A DNA stretch of 64,000 nt from the NCBI RefSeq assembly GCF_025399195.1, contig NW_026252116.1:186001-250000 (forward strand), read 5' to 3'. This document shows positions 51,147 through 63,474 of this stretch, in pieces. Under the pieces are notes generated by a model. It was given only the letters and a program-made list of their open reading frames with translations. It did no database searches and was not told where the DNA came from. The number at the start of each line of letters is the position of its first letter. Position 1 is the first letter of the stretch. Origin of the DNA: Umbelopsis ramanniana AG. Lineage: Eukaryota > Mucoromycota > Umbelopsidomycetes > Umbelopsidales > Umbelopsidaceae. The position numbers and the translations under genes are program-made.

Positions 51147-51775
51147 GACAACTTGACGGGAAAGAAGTAACTCCGCGGGTGGAAGAAATGTATGGTGGTT
51201 TGAACGCGATTTCAGGAACAGCGTGCTTTAATCATATTCAGTTCATTGTTTTGCCTAGAAAACCATAAGCTTGTCATTGTGCTTGCCTCCTTAGCAAATA
51301 TAATTTGTTAACATATAGATGCCACCTGCTATGTCAAAAGTGTACTTCGTTCGATCTCTCTATTGAATGACCCACAAGCTTTCAAAAAGTGCATGGCACC
51401 ATTTTGCAAGGATGATATTATAGAAAAAGCATACATACTTGGCCTGTGTAAAAATGTAATTGAAGTGCTTTACGGACTCGGCTGAGTTGCTTCCCACAAG
51501 CTCTAACCTGCCTTCCAAAGTCAACTCGATCGGCGAACAGGAGTTTGACGCACACCGGCAGCCCCTTACATGTTCTCCAGAGCCTAAAGCTGTAGTACTA
51601 TCAACTGTGGGATATAGACAACTCGAAGGCCGTAAAGCATGGCTTCAAAGGATAATACGATGTTGTCCTTTTTTTTAAAATGCTCTGTACTACCTTGGAG
51701 GCACTCAATATCGAGAGCTTCCATAACGGGCCTCGCGCGCTCACCGCGATCCCATCTTGTACTTACAACGCCGGA
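51147..51775. other. Divergent spacer between TOE1 and NTF2-like genes
   Basis: About 630 bases serving as promoter for both genes. An open frame at 51460-51678 has no recognisable product. A GC-rich patch (51728-51752) lies shortly before the NTF2-like start. Confidence 0.45.
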
Positions 51776-53731
51776 ATGTCTGACCAATTGCAAACCTGGA
51801 TAGAATTCAAGTCCAATCCATCTTCAAAAGCGCTATACACTCACGATGCTTCTGTCATCTTTGTGCCTACCAGCGTTGGAGCTCGCGGTCCAGAGCAAAT
51901 CGCCACGTTCTTCCGACACGATGATTTTAGCGAGCGAAATGTCCACGTCAAAGAAAAAATGCATAACAGAGTTATGTCTGGCGAGAAACTCATCGAAGAA
52001 GCAGACTGGACAATTACTCTTCACAAAGGAGAATGCCTTTGGTTAGCTCCAACTGTTGCCTATGAGACATTGGTAAGTTACGCCTAATATCGGCGTTATG
52101 GTGCATGATCTTTTGCCATATACGCTCAGCTAACTCATTCACCCCTCTGCTAGCTTGGCTCTACCGTTGTTATTCCTGTCGTAAGTTTACTAACGAGTTT
52201 TATGCATAGATCATTCTGTACAGAGCTTTAACCACTATCATTTGTGTTAAATTGACTAGGTTCGTTCCGCCATCTTTGACGACGGTTTGATCCTTAGCGT
52301 TCGCATTTACTGGGACCAAGCTAGCGTACTTCAGCAATTGAATGTCCTCTCTACCAGAAAGGGTATTCCCATCCGTGGTATTGAACAGGTTGAGGCATTG
52401 CGCAACCCACAGACTGTTAAGTTGAACGCCTGGGGCGACAACAGTGCTTCAGCCGCCGCTGTAGCGCCAAAGGTATGTACTATGTGTAAGTGATGGATCT
52501 TGAAGACTATTGCAATCTCTAAACCAACTTCATAATTCTAGCGTGAGGAGCAGAAGACCAGAAATCATCTTCGTAAGTTCAATGGTGGCTGATAATATGG
52601 AGGTTTGTGTCATTTATGCAGGGCTTAATTTAATTAAAATGGTCTTTAGTGCCTGGCCGTGTCTTTGGGGGTGCCGACGCTGAACCTGAACCTGAGCGCT
52701 CCGCTCCCCGCAAACTTGGACCTGAGGCAAGAAATATATTTACCTACCAGCCCAAGGAGGAGAAGAAGCGCAATGTTGCCTACAACCCTAAGAAGTATGA
52801 AAGCAGCCTCAAATTTGAAGAAGCACCTGTTGAAACTCCGTCTGTGAAGGGCATCAAGCCGCATTCGTCTTTCTCGCTTTCTGGTGAAGACGCTGTCGCT
52901 GAACACGTACCTTCCGTGCGCTCCAGTGCTCCCCCTCCACGTAACATTTTCGAATATAAGCCTGAGGAAGCTAAAACTATTGCCTTCAACCCCAAAAAAA
53001 ACCAGAGCTCTTTTACTTTCGGTGCTGATCCTGCTGCAGTTGATAGCTTGGCTTCTCCCACCTCACCATCCGTTGGCGCTCATCAGCAATTATCATCATT
53101 GTCTCTCGAGGACGAAAAGAAACCGGCTGTTGAACAGGCACCTGTTGAAGCAGCTCCTACTGAACAACCTGAGGCTACCAACGAAGATGTTGAGGAAGAT
53201 GTTGAGGAAGAAACTGAACAGCCTGCGTCTACTTTTGTAGCCACTCCTATGTTTGGACAGCCAATTGAGCAACCAAAGGAAGAGAGCTTTAGTGGCAGAC
53301 CAAGATCAGCTCGCTCTAACCAGTCGCAATTCAGCATTGGTGGACAGCAAACCCCTGAAACCTCTGAGAGATCGTTCAGCGGTAGACCCCGAACTGGACT
53401 CTCTAATCAATCCAGCTTTACCTTTGGCCAACCAGAGCCTGAAGTTGAGCATCAGCCTGCAAAGCCTGTCACTAGAAGAGATCCCAATGCATCTGCTTTC
53501 AGTCTATTTGGTGAACAGACGCCTACCCCTAAGGAATCTGTCTCTGGAACCGGCAAGAGATTGTTCAAGCAACCTGAAAATCGTGAACCGGAAGCTGAGA
53601 AACCTAGGGTCAGGTAATGTATAAGCAACGTATTGCAGTACAGGGTATGAAACACATGCACTAACTACATTTTCCATTAAAACAGACTTGTTAAGGTCCC
53701 TGGACAGCCCAATCGCAATATCTTTGGTTAA
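51776..53731 (+). CDS. NTF2-like (SnoaL) domain protein with disordered repeat tail
   Basis: Function unknown. Six exons: 51776-52072, 52154-52180 (27 nt), 52260-52472, 52542-52572 (31 nt), 52650-53613 and 53686-53731, giving 525 residues. Residues 1-165 look like an NTF2/SnoaL cone (WIEFKSNPSSKALYTHDASV, EEADWTITLHKGECLWLAPT, ILSVRIYWDQASVL). The remaining 340 residues are low complexity with recurring units: GRVFG, ARNIFTYQPKEE, RNIFEYKPEEAK, (A/F)-N-P-K-K-x-x-S-S and SGRPR-x8-QFSIGG / SGRPR-x8-SFTFGQ, closing with RNIFG. Short R-x-(I/V)-F-G motifs recall SPIRAL1/Jupiter microtubule proteins, but this is only a resemblance. Confidence 0.7.
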
Positions 53732-53916
53732 ACGTACGGTCTAACAAACTTACATGTCAAAAAGAATCCATATCGGGGAAGCTTATTACGCTACTATTAT
53801 TTCTATATCTCCATGATAACTGACAAGTTTACTCATCCTAGCGCATGAGCTTTCTCTTAGTTAATCTCCAATCTTTATATTACATTATTTATTTGCTACA
53901 TTGGAGACTGTGATTT

Positions 53917-56900
53917 TCAATGATTTTGGGTTAAATTTGTGTTTTTGCATCTTAAAATGACAAAAGGTGGATCGAATCCTTTGCTTTTGTAGTTAGTTGT
54001 GGTTTGCTTCTGGGGACGGCATGTACACATGTCGACTTGCTGGGAGCTGTCAACAGCATGTATCCCACCCTGGAGCATACTGACTCTTGAAAATCCGTTT
54101 TTAACCAGTTCAGTAGCCACCTATTACCAAAAGGAAACAATGGGTTACGATTTCTGCAAAGATGACTCTTAGAACCAATGTTCTTCGTTGTCAACATACC
54201 TCAGAGCCTAATGAATCATCGTCGGCAATGACCGTATGGTACTTCTTGTTAAGTTTTTTCAGGATCGGAGCGAAGGTCGTCAACTGTTGTGGTTGTACAT
54301 TCATAGACGAAGGCATATGTCCTTTTTTAAACCTGTTAACAGAAAGATTAGATGGTGCTTTTTTCTCTGAGTCTTCTACACAGGTTGGGGCTTACTGAGC
54401 ATTAGTTCGAACATCTAACCCAAGGCCAAACGGCATGATCTTCAAGTAGTCCGATAAGGACAACCTGGGCGCGATCTCAGATTTCCTCACTTCAACACTA
54501 GGCAAATCCTACATACACTGATAAGTCAGTGACAAAAAGTGGAGGACAAAGAAGAAGAAAGACAACACTTTACCGAAGGAATAGTCTGTGGCTCTTCAAG
54601 GTCGGGGCGATAATTCCGACGCAGTACACTACTAGGCGTGACTTTGCACATGGTCATAGCGCTCAAGATGCATTTTTCAATATCTACTTCAGGAAAGCTT
54701 TCCGAAAACAGAGTGATGCAGTCATTGAACTCGGAAGCTAGCAGGACATCCCTAATTTGTCGAAGGATAGCCACGCCTGCGAATAAAGGAATGGAAGATG
54801 GTCCAACAAGAAGCTTGTCCCACAAGTGATATATCTTATCCAACGGGAATACATCTGCGGGCAAGCTAAATATCAGTAACAGCTACCAAGTTTAAGCGGC
54901 AGCACTTTTGCAAACTTACGGGTGAACAAAGTCAAGAACCAAGGGATTGCATAAAGATCAGGCATAAAGCCAATGAGATCTAAATGGACAGACAGTTCGG
55001 GATCATGAAAACTCAATATGTGGCGGAAAATGGTGAGATATTCTTGCAATACCGGGGCGTTATCCATCAAAAAGAAATTTTTGAGGAATTTGGGAATGAA
55101 CTTTTCAACGCAAGCAAACGCTAAAGCCTCGTCGTTGAAGTTGAGCACTAGGAATGGCGCAAACAATGAATCCAATCCTTGCCAATACACCAACTCCTTA
55201 TTATCCGCCACCCACGCCTTGAGGAGTCGACGAAGCTTGGCGTGGCCAGTGGATGACGCTAATAGTGGATTGTATTGATGGCAGCGAGGGACATCTAATG
55301 CAACACACGCTTCATGTTAGTATGCGTCGAAACTTGCATATTTTCGCAAATTTTCTATCACAACTTACCAACTTCTATCTGTTTAGCAGCGTAGAAATCC
55401 ATGAATATATGGTAAGATTAATCCGACTGCTTCCTCTGCCCTCTTCAATCGTGTTTTCTTACCTGTCTATCAGTTCCAAAGTCTGTAATTTTGTCGATAC
55501 GTGCATAAACTTCTTGATAGTCGCTGTCTACTCCTAAGATGGCAGCCCACACCCGATCACGAAGTATGGGAGGAATGTCAACTTTTGCATGGTATATGAT
55601 TTCATTCCTTGATGCTGGGTATTGGTTGAGTAGCGATGTAAACAGGTTTACACGGTGGAATTGATAGAGAGGAGCCTTTTCTCTTTGGATTAACGGCAAT
55701 TTCGGTATTTGGTTTGAATTGGTGAAAGATGGATTAGACCGGATGCTCGGAGTTGATGCGGTGGAGGCAGGATAAACATTGTCCATAATATTGGGTGTCG
55801 ACCCTGGAGACGAAGCAAAAGACTGCCCGCTTCCCAGTCGAGGCCGTCCAACGGAAGCAGTGTCCCCTATTTCGACGAATATGAAGTCCTCTTCTTCTTG
55901 ATCAGGACTTATCATCTGTGCGTCTTCGCCTGTTTCCTCGATCAAAAAGTTGACGTCCTTTTCGTCCACGACCATAAAATAATTGGTGTCCCATTCAAAC
56001 ATGTCTCTATCGACCTGGCTGGTACTGTCTAGTCTAAGGTGTAATTCGTCCAAACGTAAAATGCTGGCAGCACTTGAGTATAGATGAGCAGTATCCTGAC
56101 CAGAAGATCCTGATTCCTTCCCATCCTGCACACGGCAGATCCGCGGCAACAGTTCAATAACTGGTGTGGCAAGAAGAAGTCCAACTCTTGTCATTTCCAG
56201 CTCAACATCTCCACCCGCTAACTTCCATAGGTAATATACATGTTGTAAAGGCATTTCGGCTAGAGGTACCAAACCCTCCCTGTGAGCAGTATCCTCTTTC
56301 TTTATATCCTCCTCCAGTTCTACGTCGAGCGATCGTATTATAGGTCCAGCTTGCCATTTAGGTACATCGTCACGCACCGGTTCACCAATAATTGCAATCG
56401 CTTCATCAATGGTTGGTCTATTTCTCGGATTACCGTTCACAAGCCAAATAATTAGATTCATCATTTCAATGGTATCTGATTTTTCCTTGTCCTCATTGTT
56501 CGTACGATTCTCACAAAGGTGAAGAAAATCTAGGATAGTCATATTGATATCCAAATGGGTTGCCTCTTCATGATTCCAAAATTGCGCATCTGGGCTATCG
56601 ATTGACCATTGTCTAATGCCCGAAATTGAATCGAAAATCAAGCCTAGATCGGTAGTCTTCCAAAAAGATGTTGCGTATAGAATTTCACATAAAATGATGC
56701 CCAGTGACCATAAGGTAGCCTATATGAAAATAGGTATTAGGTGACTTTTGCATTTGAAATGATATACTACCGTTTCGCAATGTGTATTACCTTGGAATTG
56801 GGGCGTGTATCTTGCGTCGTTAGGATTCGCTCAGGAGGAGTGTAATTAGGGTATCTGATATAATACATTTATTAGCCAAAAGCACTCTAACAAATTGAGA

Positions 56901-57678
56901 TATACATTTACTCACTGTAACGGAAAGTCGATGTTTTTTCCGTAATTAGTCATATGTCCCAGTCCGTAATCGTATAACTTGATATTGTTCTGTAGTATGG
57001 GACGTAAGTGAGAATGGACCATTGTGACAAACGATGTACTGACAATGTATGCTACCTTTTCGTCCAAGAGAATGTTTCGAGGGTGTAGTGTTTCATGTTC
57101 AATGCCATGTTTTTCCAAATAGCTGAGTGCACTGAGAATTTGCTGTGTCCATATTCGGAGCTGACTTAGTCTGGAAGAAGAGCCGCGTTAATGCCAATGC
57201 CCTTCACTCCTACATGCCATTTTTGTTCATACTTTTCATCGATATTTTTTTTGCTAAAGTTGAGTTTTCGAAGATCCATAGACTCATCATACGATTCCTG
57301 TACAAAAAATAATCGGTCTAAGTGCGATTGGGTCACGTCAGCAGCTAGTGATAACACGATTGCATTGTAACTAGTATGTCCTTACTCTGTTTGCCCACTG
57401 CGATGTCGATGTACTGGCAGAGGTTTGGATGTGATAACTCCTAATGGAAGAATAAATATTCCATCATGTATCCTTAAGCTCCCGTAACTGTCACGACTTT
57501 ATACCTTCAACTCCTGGAACTTGCCTACTATTTCGGTACTGTACGAGATGACGGTATGACTATTTTTTGTTAATGTGTCGGAAGACCGAGCGGATGAGAC
57601 GAAACTAGAGACAGATAGCTGAGGCTCAGCTTTTCTTTGAGCATGACCGGCCTTCATGTTACTAATGAACAGCGGCAT
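53917..57678 (-). CDS. TBCK: TBCK: pseudokinase-TBC Rab-GAP-rhodanese protein
   Basis: In animals TBCK is a subunit of the Rab5 effector FERRY complex and affects endosomal mRNA transport and TOR signalling. Thirteen exons from 57505-57678 to 53917-54120 add to 979 residues. Kinase-like part (about 55-300): [14 protein letters not shown] in place of HRD...N, KLYDYGLG in place of [11 protein letters not shown] and [13 protein letters not shown] part (about 580-780): [23 protein letters not shown] (Arg finger) and [12 protein letters not shown] (Gln finger). Rhodanese-like end: [19 protein letters not shown]...[12 protein letters not shown] with no Cys in the active loop. The IEV codons come from a 10-nt microexon (55369-55378). 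Kinase activity is unlikely, GAP activity plausible. Confidence 0.92.
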
Positions 57679-57862
57679 GCTAGAGAAAAGGCACTCAAAG
57701 GACCAAGCACGGTTAACCTAACAAGCGCACACTTAAATGTTTAAGTCTGCGGAGTGATTTTCATGGGCAAAATAAAGCAGTTAAAAATGGCGACAGAGAT
57801 TATTGAGACAAGGTTCGAAAAATATTATACATTTCATTGAGAAACTTTCAAATAAAAATAAT

Positions 57863-60834
57863 CTATGTATCGGAAGACTTTGATTGAGCAATTGATTTAA
57901 GTCTTTGTAGTAATGATACTTTGGTAGCAGATTCAGTAGCTATTTCTTCAATCCGCTCCTGACATTCGGCTTTTTTGCTTGACGCTGGATCTGCGGGAGC
58001 TGTGTCTACTTCATTTGACTCAAGCACCACACCACCTTCAACCAAGACCTCCTCTAACTGATTTTCCAAAGTTTCACGAGGCTTGTTTACGCTTAATCCA
58101 AGATAGAATGATGCTTTGCGAAGGATATGTGTAGATGCTTTTGATATGGAACCTCTCAGCATGCCTTGCAGCACACTTGCACGCCGCTCTGCAGCAAGTT
58201 TTTGAAGCCCATCTATACCATCCTTCACCTCGTATGTGTCGATCAAGCGCTGGATTTCGGTATCCTTCAGAGCATGCATTACGTGCTTAGAAAGGTATTG
58301 CAATTCATTCTTTTTGAGTTGCTTGATCATCTGAAGTTCACCCCATGCCCTTGCAGTTTGACTGCGATGATGAGCTCGCAAACCATCCAAAACCTGCTTT
58401 CGATGCTCCATTTTTTCCAACCGCAAGTAACGATCGCTAATATCCTGGAAGCGTTTCAAATATGATGATGCACCGGCTTTGTTGTTTGGTCCAAAAGCCG
58501 TTGCCTGGGATTTTCGTAAAAATCGGAACTGTTGGTTTATCGTGCTGAATTTACCGAGATCTTGTTCAATAGAGTACTCTATATCCCATTTCTGCGAACG
58601 TTGGGGATGAAGTTTAACATGTGCTGTTTGCAAGTTTCCATCAACATAGGATTTTGTCTGAACCACGTATTTGGTTAGATAGTCGTAGGGTCGAAGAATA
58701 TGCGACTCAAGCTTTGAGCTATCGTCAAAGACTTCTGATGGCACGACTTCAGTAAAGACATTCAGCCAGGACCGACTTTCATCTTTGGATTGCCTGGCAT
58801 TTAATGATATCCGAAGAGACTGAAAGCAGTGAGATGATTATGAGTATGTAATACGAACATGACAAGTATCGGCATATATTCTGTTGCTTACCTGCTCTGG
58901 GTGCTTTTTGGTAGCAATGTCCAAAATCTTTTCCATCAAGCTTACAGTATGACGAAAAGCAGTAGAGCCAGTAGCAGTATTGCCAAAGATTCGAGAATCT
59001 ATTTCTTCGAGGGATATGTATTGAAACCCAAACACTTTGGCCGTATTGTGATAAGCAACGAAGATGCCGTCCATATGACCAATGCGGACTTGAAAGCTGT
59101 TCATATGTACTTTGTTAGCATAGATTTACCTCCATCATGGACGAAAGGAGCACGTTCACTTGCCTGTATTTTAAAAATGCTGCTCGTATCATATCATAAT
59201 ATTCCCTTTCAAAGGATTCCAACATCCCTTGTTGCTTGGTTAAAGAGTATCCTAGATAATTCTAAGTAGAGCATATTAATACTCTCCTCGTCTATCTTGA
59301 AGAAAAGCAAGAGAATATATCATACGTACAGAATAATTGGCTTGATCCATTCTAATAGGTATAACGGCACGAGTCTTCAGATCAAACACCCTCCTCGGCA
59401 ACTTTGAGTGGTAACAGTCCAGCTGCGACCGCAACAAAAATTTGCCAATCTATCACCAAGAAGTTGGGTTTGTTGATTAGATGGTCCGCTATGCAAAGTT
59501 GTGAAATCGGGAATTTGCTTACTTGACCATAAGCGTATGCCTCAGGCTTATTTTTTTCATCCTCAGAAATTTTGGTCGTAGCATCCTTCAAATACTGTTC
59601 ATATTTACTTGGTGGCAAAGTCAAAACTTTCTCCATTGATTTTCCCTATCGTCCGAAGCATTAGTACGTACAATTCGAACCTTTATAAATATCGAATCCA
59701 GGCTACATACCAGAACCGACAATATACCATCCTGAACATCATGACTCTTGTCAGCATCAATCGCATACACTCCATTTTGGTAACGCAAGAAGATGGAGGC
59801 TGGCGTTCTTACACCTCTCGTGAACTTTTTTGACTGCCCAGAACGTCAGTTTCAAGTAGATGCACTAGACATGGCTTAACTGCTGCCCTTACCTCTTTCT
59901 GAAAATCATTAGATAAAGGACTGGTATCAACTGGCCGAAAATTAGAGAGCATGAAATAAATTTGAGACAAGGCAGCTGATATAGAGGATGTTGATCCCAC
60001 ATATTGCTTGTCAAGTTGCTTAGCCATGTCTCGTAAAGACTGTGATATAGAGTGATGATGTTCAGATAAGAAAATCTTTCAAAACAGCGCTGAAGCAATA
60101 CTAGGTTATCAATTACTTACAGAATCGCGGGAGGATGTGATATAAGGCGCCAAAGCATCGTAATCGAAATCTTTAGGCTGTGTAATGTTCTGGAGGAATG
60201 GTGTGAAATTATATACTTTTGTACGTGGATCTTGTAAAACATGGACTCCAGGACTTTGGAATAAAAGTTAGCTAGTTAATTGAATATCTGATGGAAAGTT
60301 CAGTCTTGTGACATACTTGAATAAGACGCGATCTAATCCATGTGCTAGATTATCGACTTTGACTGGATTAGGAGCATGGACACCTGCGAATTAGAAAGAA
60401 TGTAAGTTATTAGTATCGTTTGAAGGCATATCTAGATACTGATAGTAAATACTAACGTCTGTACGGGAAATCGATATGTTTTATTTCTTCCCAATGTTTA
60501 GTTTCGTTGTTCGTCCATGGAGTATCTTCGTTCCTGGTATGTGCATGACGTTTTTCACGCTGTACAGCGACTAAGCAAATTGGAAGGCATAATGAGCGTT
60601 AAACAGAATATCTCAAAGTTGGGATGAGCCTTTTCTTTCAGTATACATGCCTTTATCAGACGTGTCATTCACTTCTTCCTTCAGTTCCAGCCCACTTTCT
60701 CTGGAGGCGACTTCAGATTCCTTTTCACGGTCAGGGTGTACGGTTGATTGAGACAACGAGCGAATACTACAGCGCTGCAAAGGGACATTCAAAGCATTTT
60801 GGAGCCATAATACCCGGCATTGCAGAACCAGCAT
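57863..60834 (-). CDS. PET127: Mitochondrial RNA-processing protein Pet127
   Basis: In yeast Pet127 acts with the mitochondrial exonuclease in RNA 5' processing and turnover. The start ATG 60834 opens a presequence rich in Arg/Gln/Ser and poor in acids (MLVLQCRVLWLQN...RCSIRSLSQS). About ten exons follow; clear blocks are LAHGLDRVLFK-PGVHVLQDPR, KVYNFTPFLQNI, FDYDALAPYITSSRDS, MAKQLDKQYVGSTSSISAAL, YRYQNGVYAIDADKSHDVQD, KPEAYAYG, SQLDCYHSKLPRRVFDLKTR, FQVRIGHMDGIFVAYHNTAK and the last exon 57863 to about 58815 with ILRPYDYLTKYVV. LPRRVFDLKTR...R resembles the PD-(D/E)XK-like core described for the family. The join between exon 1 and exon 2 (near 60670/60575) is not resolved. The C-terminal 80 residues are less conserved. 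Confidence 0.88.
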
Positions 60835-61135
60835 GGTGGTACCTGTTGAGTCAAAGTGGAATGAAACTCGACAGCGCAAGGCTCACCAGTCATTGTTCAA
60901 CAGCCGCCCAGGTCTTTTTTTTTTTTTTTTTTTGGGCGGACAGAGCAAATGCACGTGACTAGGCAAAATTTTTTCGTTAGCTGGAAAAAATAAAATTGAC
61001 CAAAGAGGCAGCAAGTCATTTTTCCTTCTCTCTCTTTTGTTGGCTAATCAGTGAGTCCATCAACCAACATTCTAAGTACAAAGGCCAAGCTTATCAGCAC
61101 TCTCTTCTAACTATTATAAAATTCTATCAGTAAAC
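60835..61135. other. Divergent promoter between PET127 and eL28 genes
   Basis: About 300 bases containing a T18-20 tract (about 60914-60933), a CACGTG (about 60952-60957) and pyrimidine-rich sequence (61020-61035) before the ribosomal protein start, typical of a fungal ribosomal-protein promoter and leader. Confidence 0.5.
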
Positions 61136-61715
61136 ATGTCCTCTGATCTCGTCTGGGCTATCGTCAGAAACAACAACAGCTTCCTTGTCAAGCGTGCTGG
61201 TGCTCAATTCTCCACTGAGCCCAACAACTTGGTCAACCGCAACACCTACAAGTACTCTGGTCTTGCCAACGCCAAGGTATATTTTTGTTCCGTAATAGAT
61301 TAATCGTCGAGTTGGAGCGAGCTTTCATCTCGAAATGAGGGAATTCTGACATTCAGGTTCATTTCGGGTGGCTTGTCTCTGAGGGAGTCTGAGAAAAAAA
61401 ATTGTCCTCGAAGCCCAAGTTTTACTCACAAAGTACCTTTCCAATTAGACTGTCGGTATTGCTGCTGCTCCCCGCGGTATTGAAGTCACCACCACCAAGG
61501 CTAAGGTTGCTTCTCCCTCCAAGCGCGTCAGCAAGTCCACCATCAGCAAGGGTCGCCGTCACACCGCCAAGTCCGTTGCTAACCTTGTCGCTCACTACCG
61601 CCCTGACCTTCGCGCCGCTGCTCTTGCTCGTGCCTCTGCTGTCCTTTCTAGCCAACAGCCCGCCAAGGAGCAGACCAAGCGCAACAAGGGTGTCCGTGCT
61701 GCCAAGCGCGCTTAA
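61136..61715 (+). CDS. RPL28: 60S ribosomal protein eL28
   Basis: Large-subunit ribosomal protein, absent from Saccharomyces but present in most other eukaryotes. Two exons, 61136-61276 and 61449-61715, give 135 residues, the expected size. It opens with SSDLVWAIVRNNNSFLVKR, then FSTEPNNLVNRNTYKYSGLA, TVGIAAAPRGIEVTTTKAK and a basic tail (RNKGVRAAKRA). Codon use is strongly biased toward C-ending codons (GCC, ACC, AAC, AAG) compared with neighbours, as expected of a highly expressed gene. The intron is fairly long (172 nt), as is common in ribosomal-protein genes. Confidence 0.95.
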
Positions 61716-61849
61716 GTGCACACCTCCTTGCCTCGATCTCTTAACATAAAATAAAACACAGTTTTTCATCAGAGGTTTCTAATTGTCTTTATCAAAATAT
61801 TATGTTCCAATAGCTCATACAAAAATGAAGGAAATGAAAGACCGTGCAA

Positions 61850-63474
61850 TTAAAGTTTGCTCCAAAGATCACCAACAATGGAGTCGATAACCTGATGGTC
61901 CTTTTCAAAGAGTCCTCGATCAATTAGATCGACGGCCTTCTTAGCTGATCCCCAGCTGCTCTGTACACCTGCAAGTTAAAAGGCTTTTGGCTTAATTGTG
62001 TAGCAAATCGCATTGGCGAGAAAATGGTTCTATTTACCATAGCCGCTGTGTCCATAACAATGTGTAATGAGCAAGGGCTTGCCGTTGGCGGTGGCTGTAC
62101 AGAAATGATGAATGCTCGTTAAATTATAGGTTCTATTCCCTGGCAAATTCCATTAAGATGTACTCACTTGTCATCTCGTTTTCAATACGAGGGCCACCTT
62201 CTCTTGAAGGGCGCAGGCCAACATTGTGTCTTACGATATCAAGACCCTTGACTCCCTTGCCGTGAGCCAGTTCGGGTAAGAGACGGACAGTCTTTTCCAT
62301 GATCTCCTCAGCAGTTTTCATGTCTACTTCACTATTGCTGATATCAATCTGTCAGTTCTTGCATCAAATTACTTAGCTACTTCATTTAGGGCTACTTACA
62401 AGTCATGAGCTTGTCTGGTACCACCTAGAATAACATGTCCATTGGATCTTGGAATAATGTAGCTGGTGCCGTCGCCAACTATGAAATACATTAAACACTT
62501 ATTCCGCCAATGAGAAGGAAACATCTCGCTTACCCATTGAAGTCAGAGTTTTTTTGATATGAGGTGCATTGACAACAACGACCTGACCTCTCGTTGGGTA
62601 AACCTTCTCATCCTTAACACCACCCAGGAATCGGGCTTGGAGACCAGTACAGTTGACAATTGATTGTGCGTCCGGGCAGTGTTTGAGAGCATCCTGGACA
62701 TGAGTAAGAGTAGCTTTCTTCAATTTGCCACCTGCCTGGGTAAATAATCGAACGAGCCATTGCATATAATGAGGAGTATTGACCGCAACTATTTCCGATG
62801 AAATGGATTAGAAACGTTGCAGGTTTAATCTACTCCCCCCCCCCTCTCCATTGCTGCCACAATTTCGATATTTTACCGGTTGTATAGCTATGGCCGATGA
62901 CTGTGTCGGGAAACAACTCTTTCGTTTCAACAAATCGAAACTAAGAAGCCGTATGCTGTTAGATAATTCCCATCATATTATATAGCTGATCTTATACATA
63001 CATCTTTCACAACATCTTTCCACCAAGGGTTAGCGGTGTCGTCGTTACGTTCAGACCAGCAATCCAAGGCTGGTATGATCATGACTCCAGTGGTATCACT
63101 GGGCAGTGATTTACCAATTTTGTAAAAGACGTTGTAGGCAACAGCGTCGTTCTCTGAAAGTGACACAAGCGATCAGCATCTCAACAATGGAGCATGTCGA
63201 GATGTCTCGAGCACATACCTTGCAATTCCTTCTGGTCGTTAGGAATCATGGTTCTCCAATGGGCACCTATTCATTGTGCATGTTTAGTCAAATGAGGTAT
63301 ACTGGGAAAATAATGACTTTGCATATTACCGCTATATGGACTGGTATATTCGATATTCATATCACCGGGGACGTATTTAGCAACAATAGTGACTTGATAG
63401 CCCTTCTTCTGAAGCAAAAGAGCGGTTGTAAGACCAATTACACCAGCACCAATAACAACAATACTTGTAGACAT
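61850..63474 (-). CDS. DAO1: Peroxisomal D-amino-acid oxidase
   Basis: FAD enzyme oxidising D-amino acids to keto acids with H2O2 release. It has about ten short exons. The FAD-binding Rossmann motif starts the protein: IVVIGAGVIGLTTALLLQ. Further blocks are EYTSPYSGANWR, QSIVNCTGLQARFLGG, YPTRGQVVVVNAP, SYIIPRSNGHVILGGT, LDIVRHNVGLRPSREGGPR (conserved catalytic-site Arg) and LLITHCYGHSGYG near the C-terminus, the DAO signature with the Gly/His/Gly pattern. The protein ends in SKL, a canonical PTS1, so it is peroxisomal. Start ATG 63474 directly precedes the Rossmann motif. Confidence 0.93.

Noticed and set aside
20540-63474. Peroxisomal gene cluster
   Set aside because: Only two PTS1 enzymes 40 kb apart, with unrelated genes between, so no clustering is claimed.
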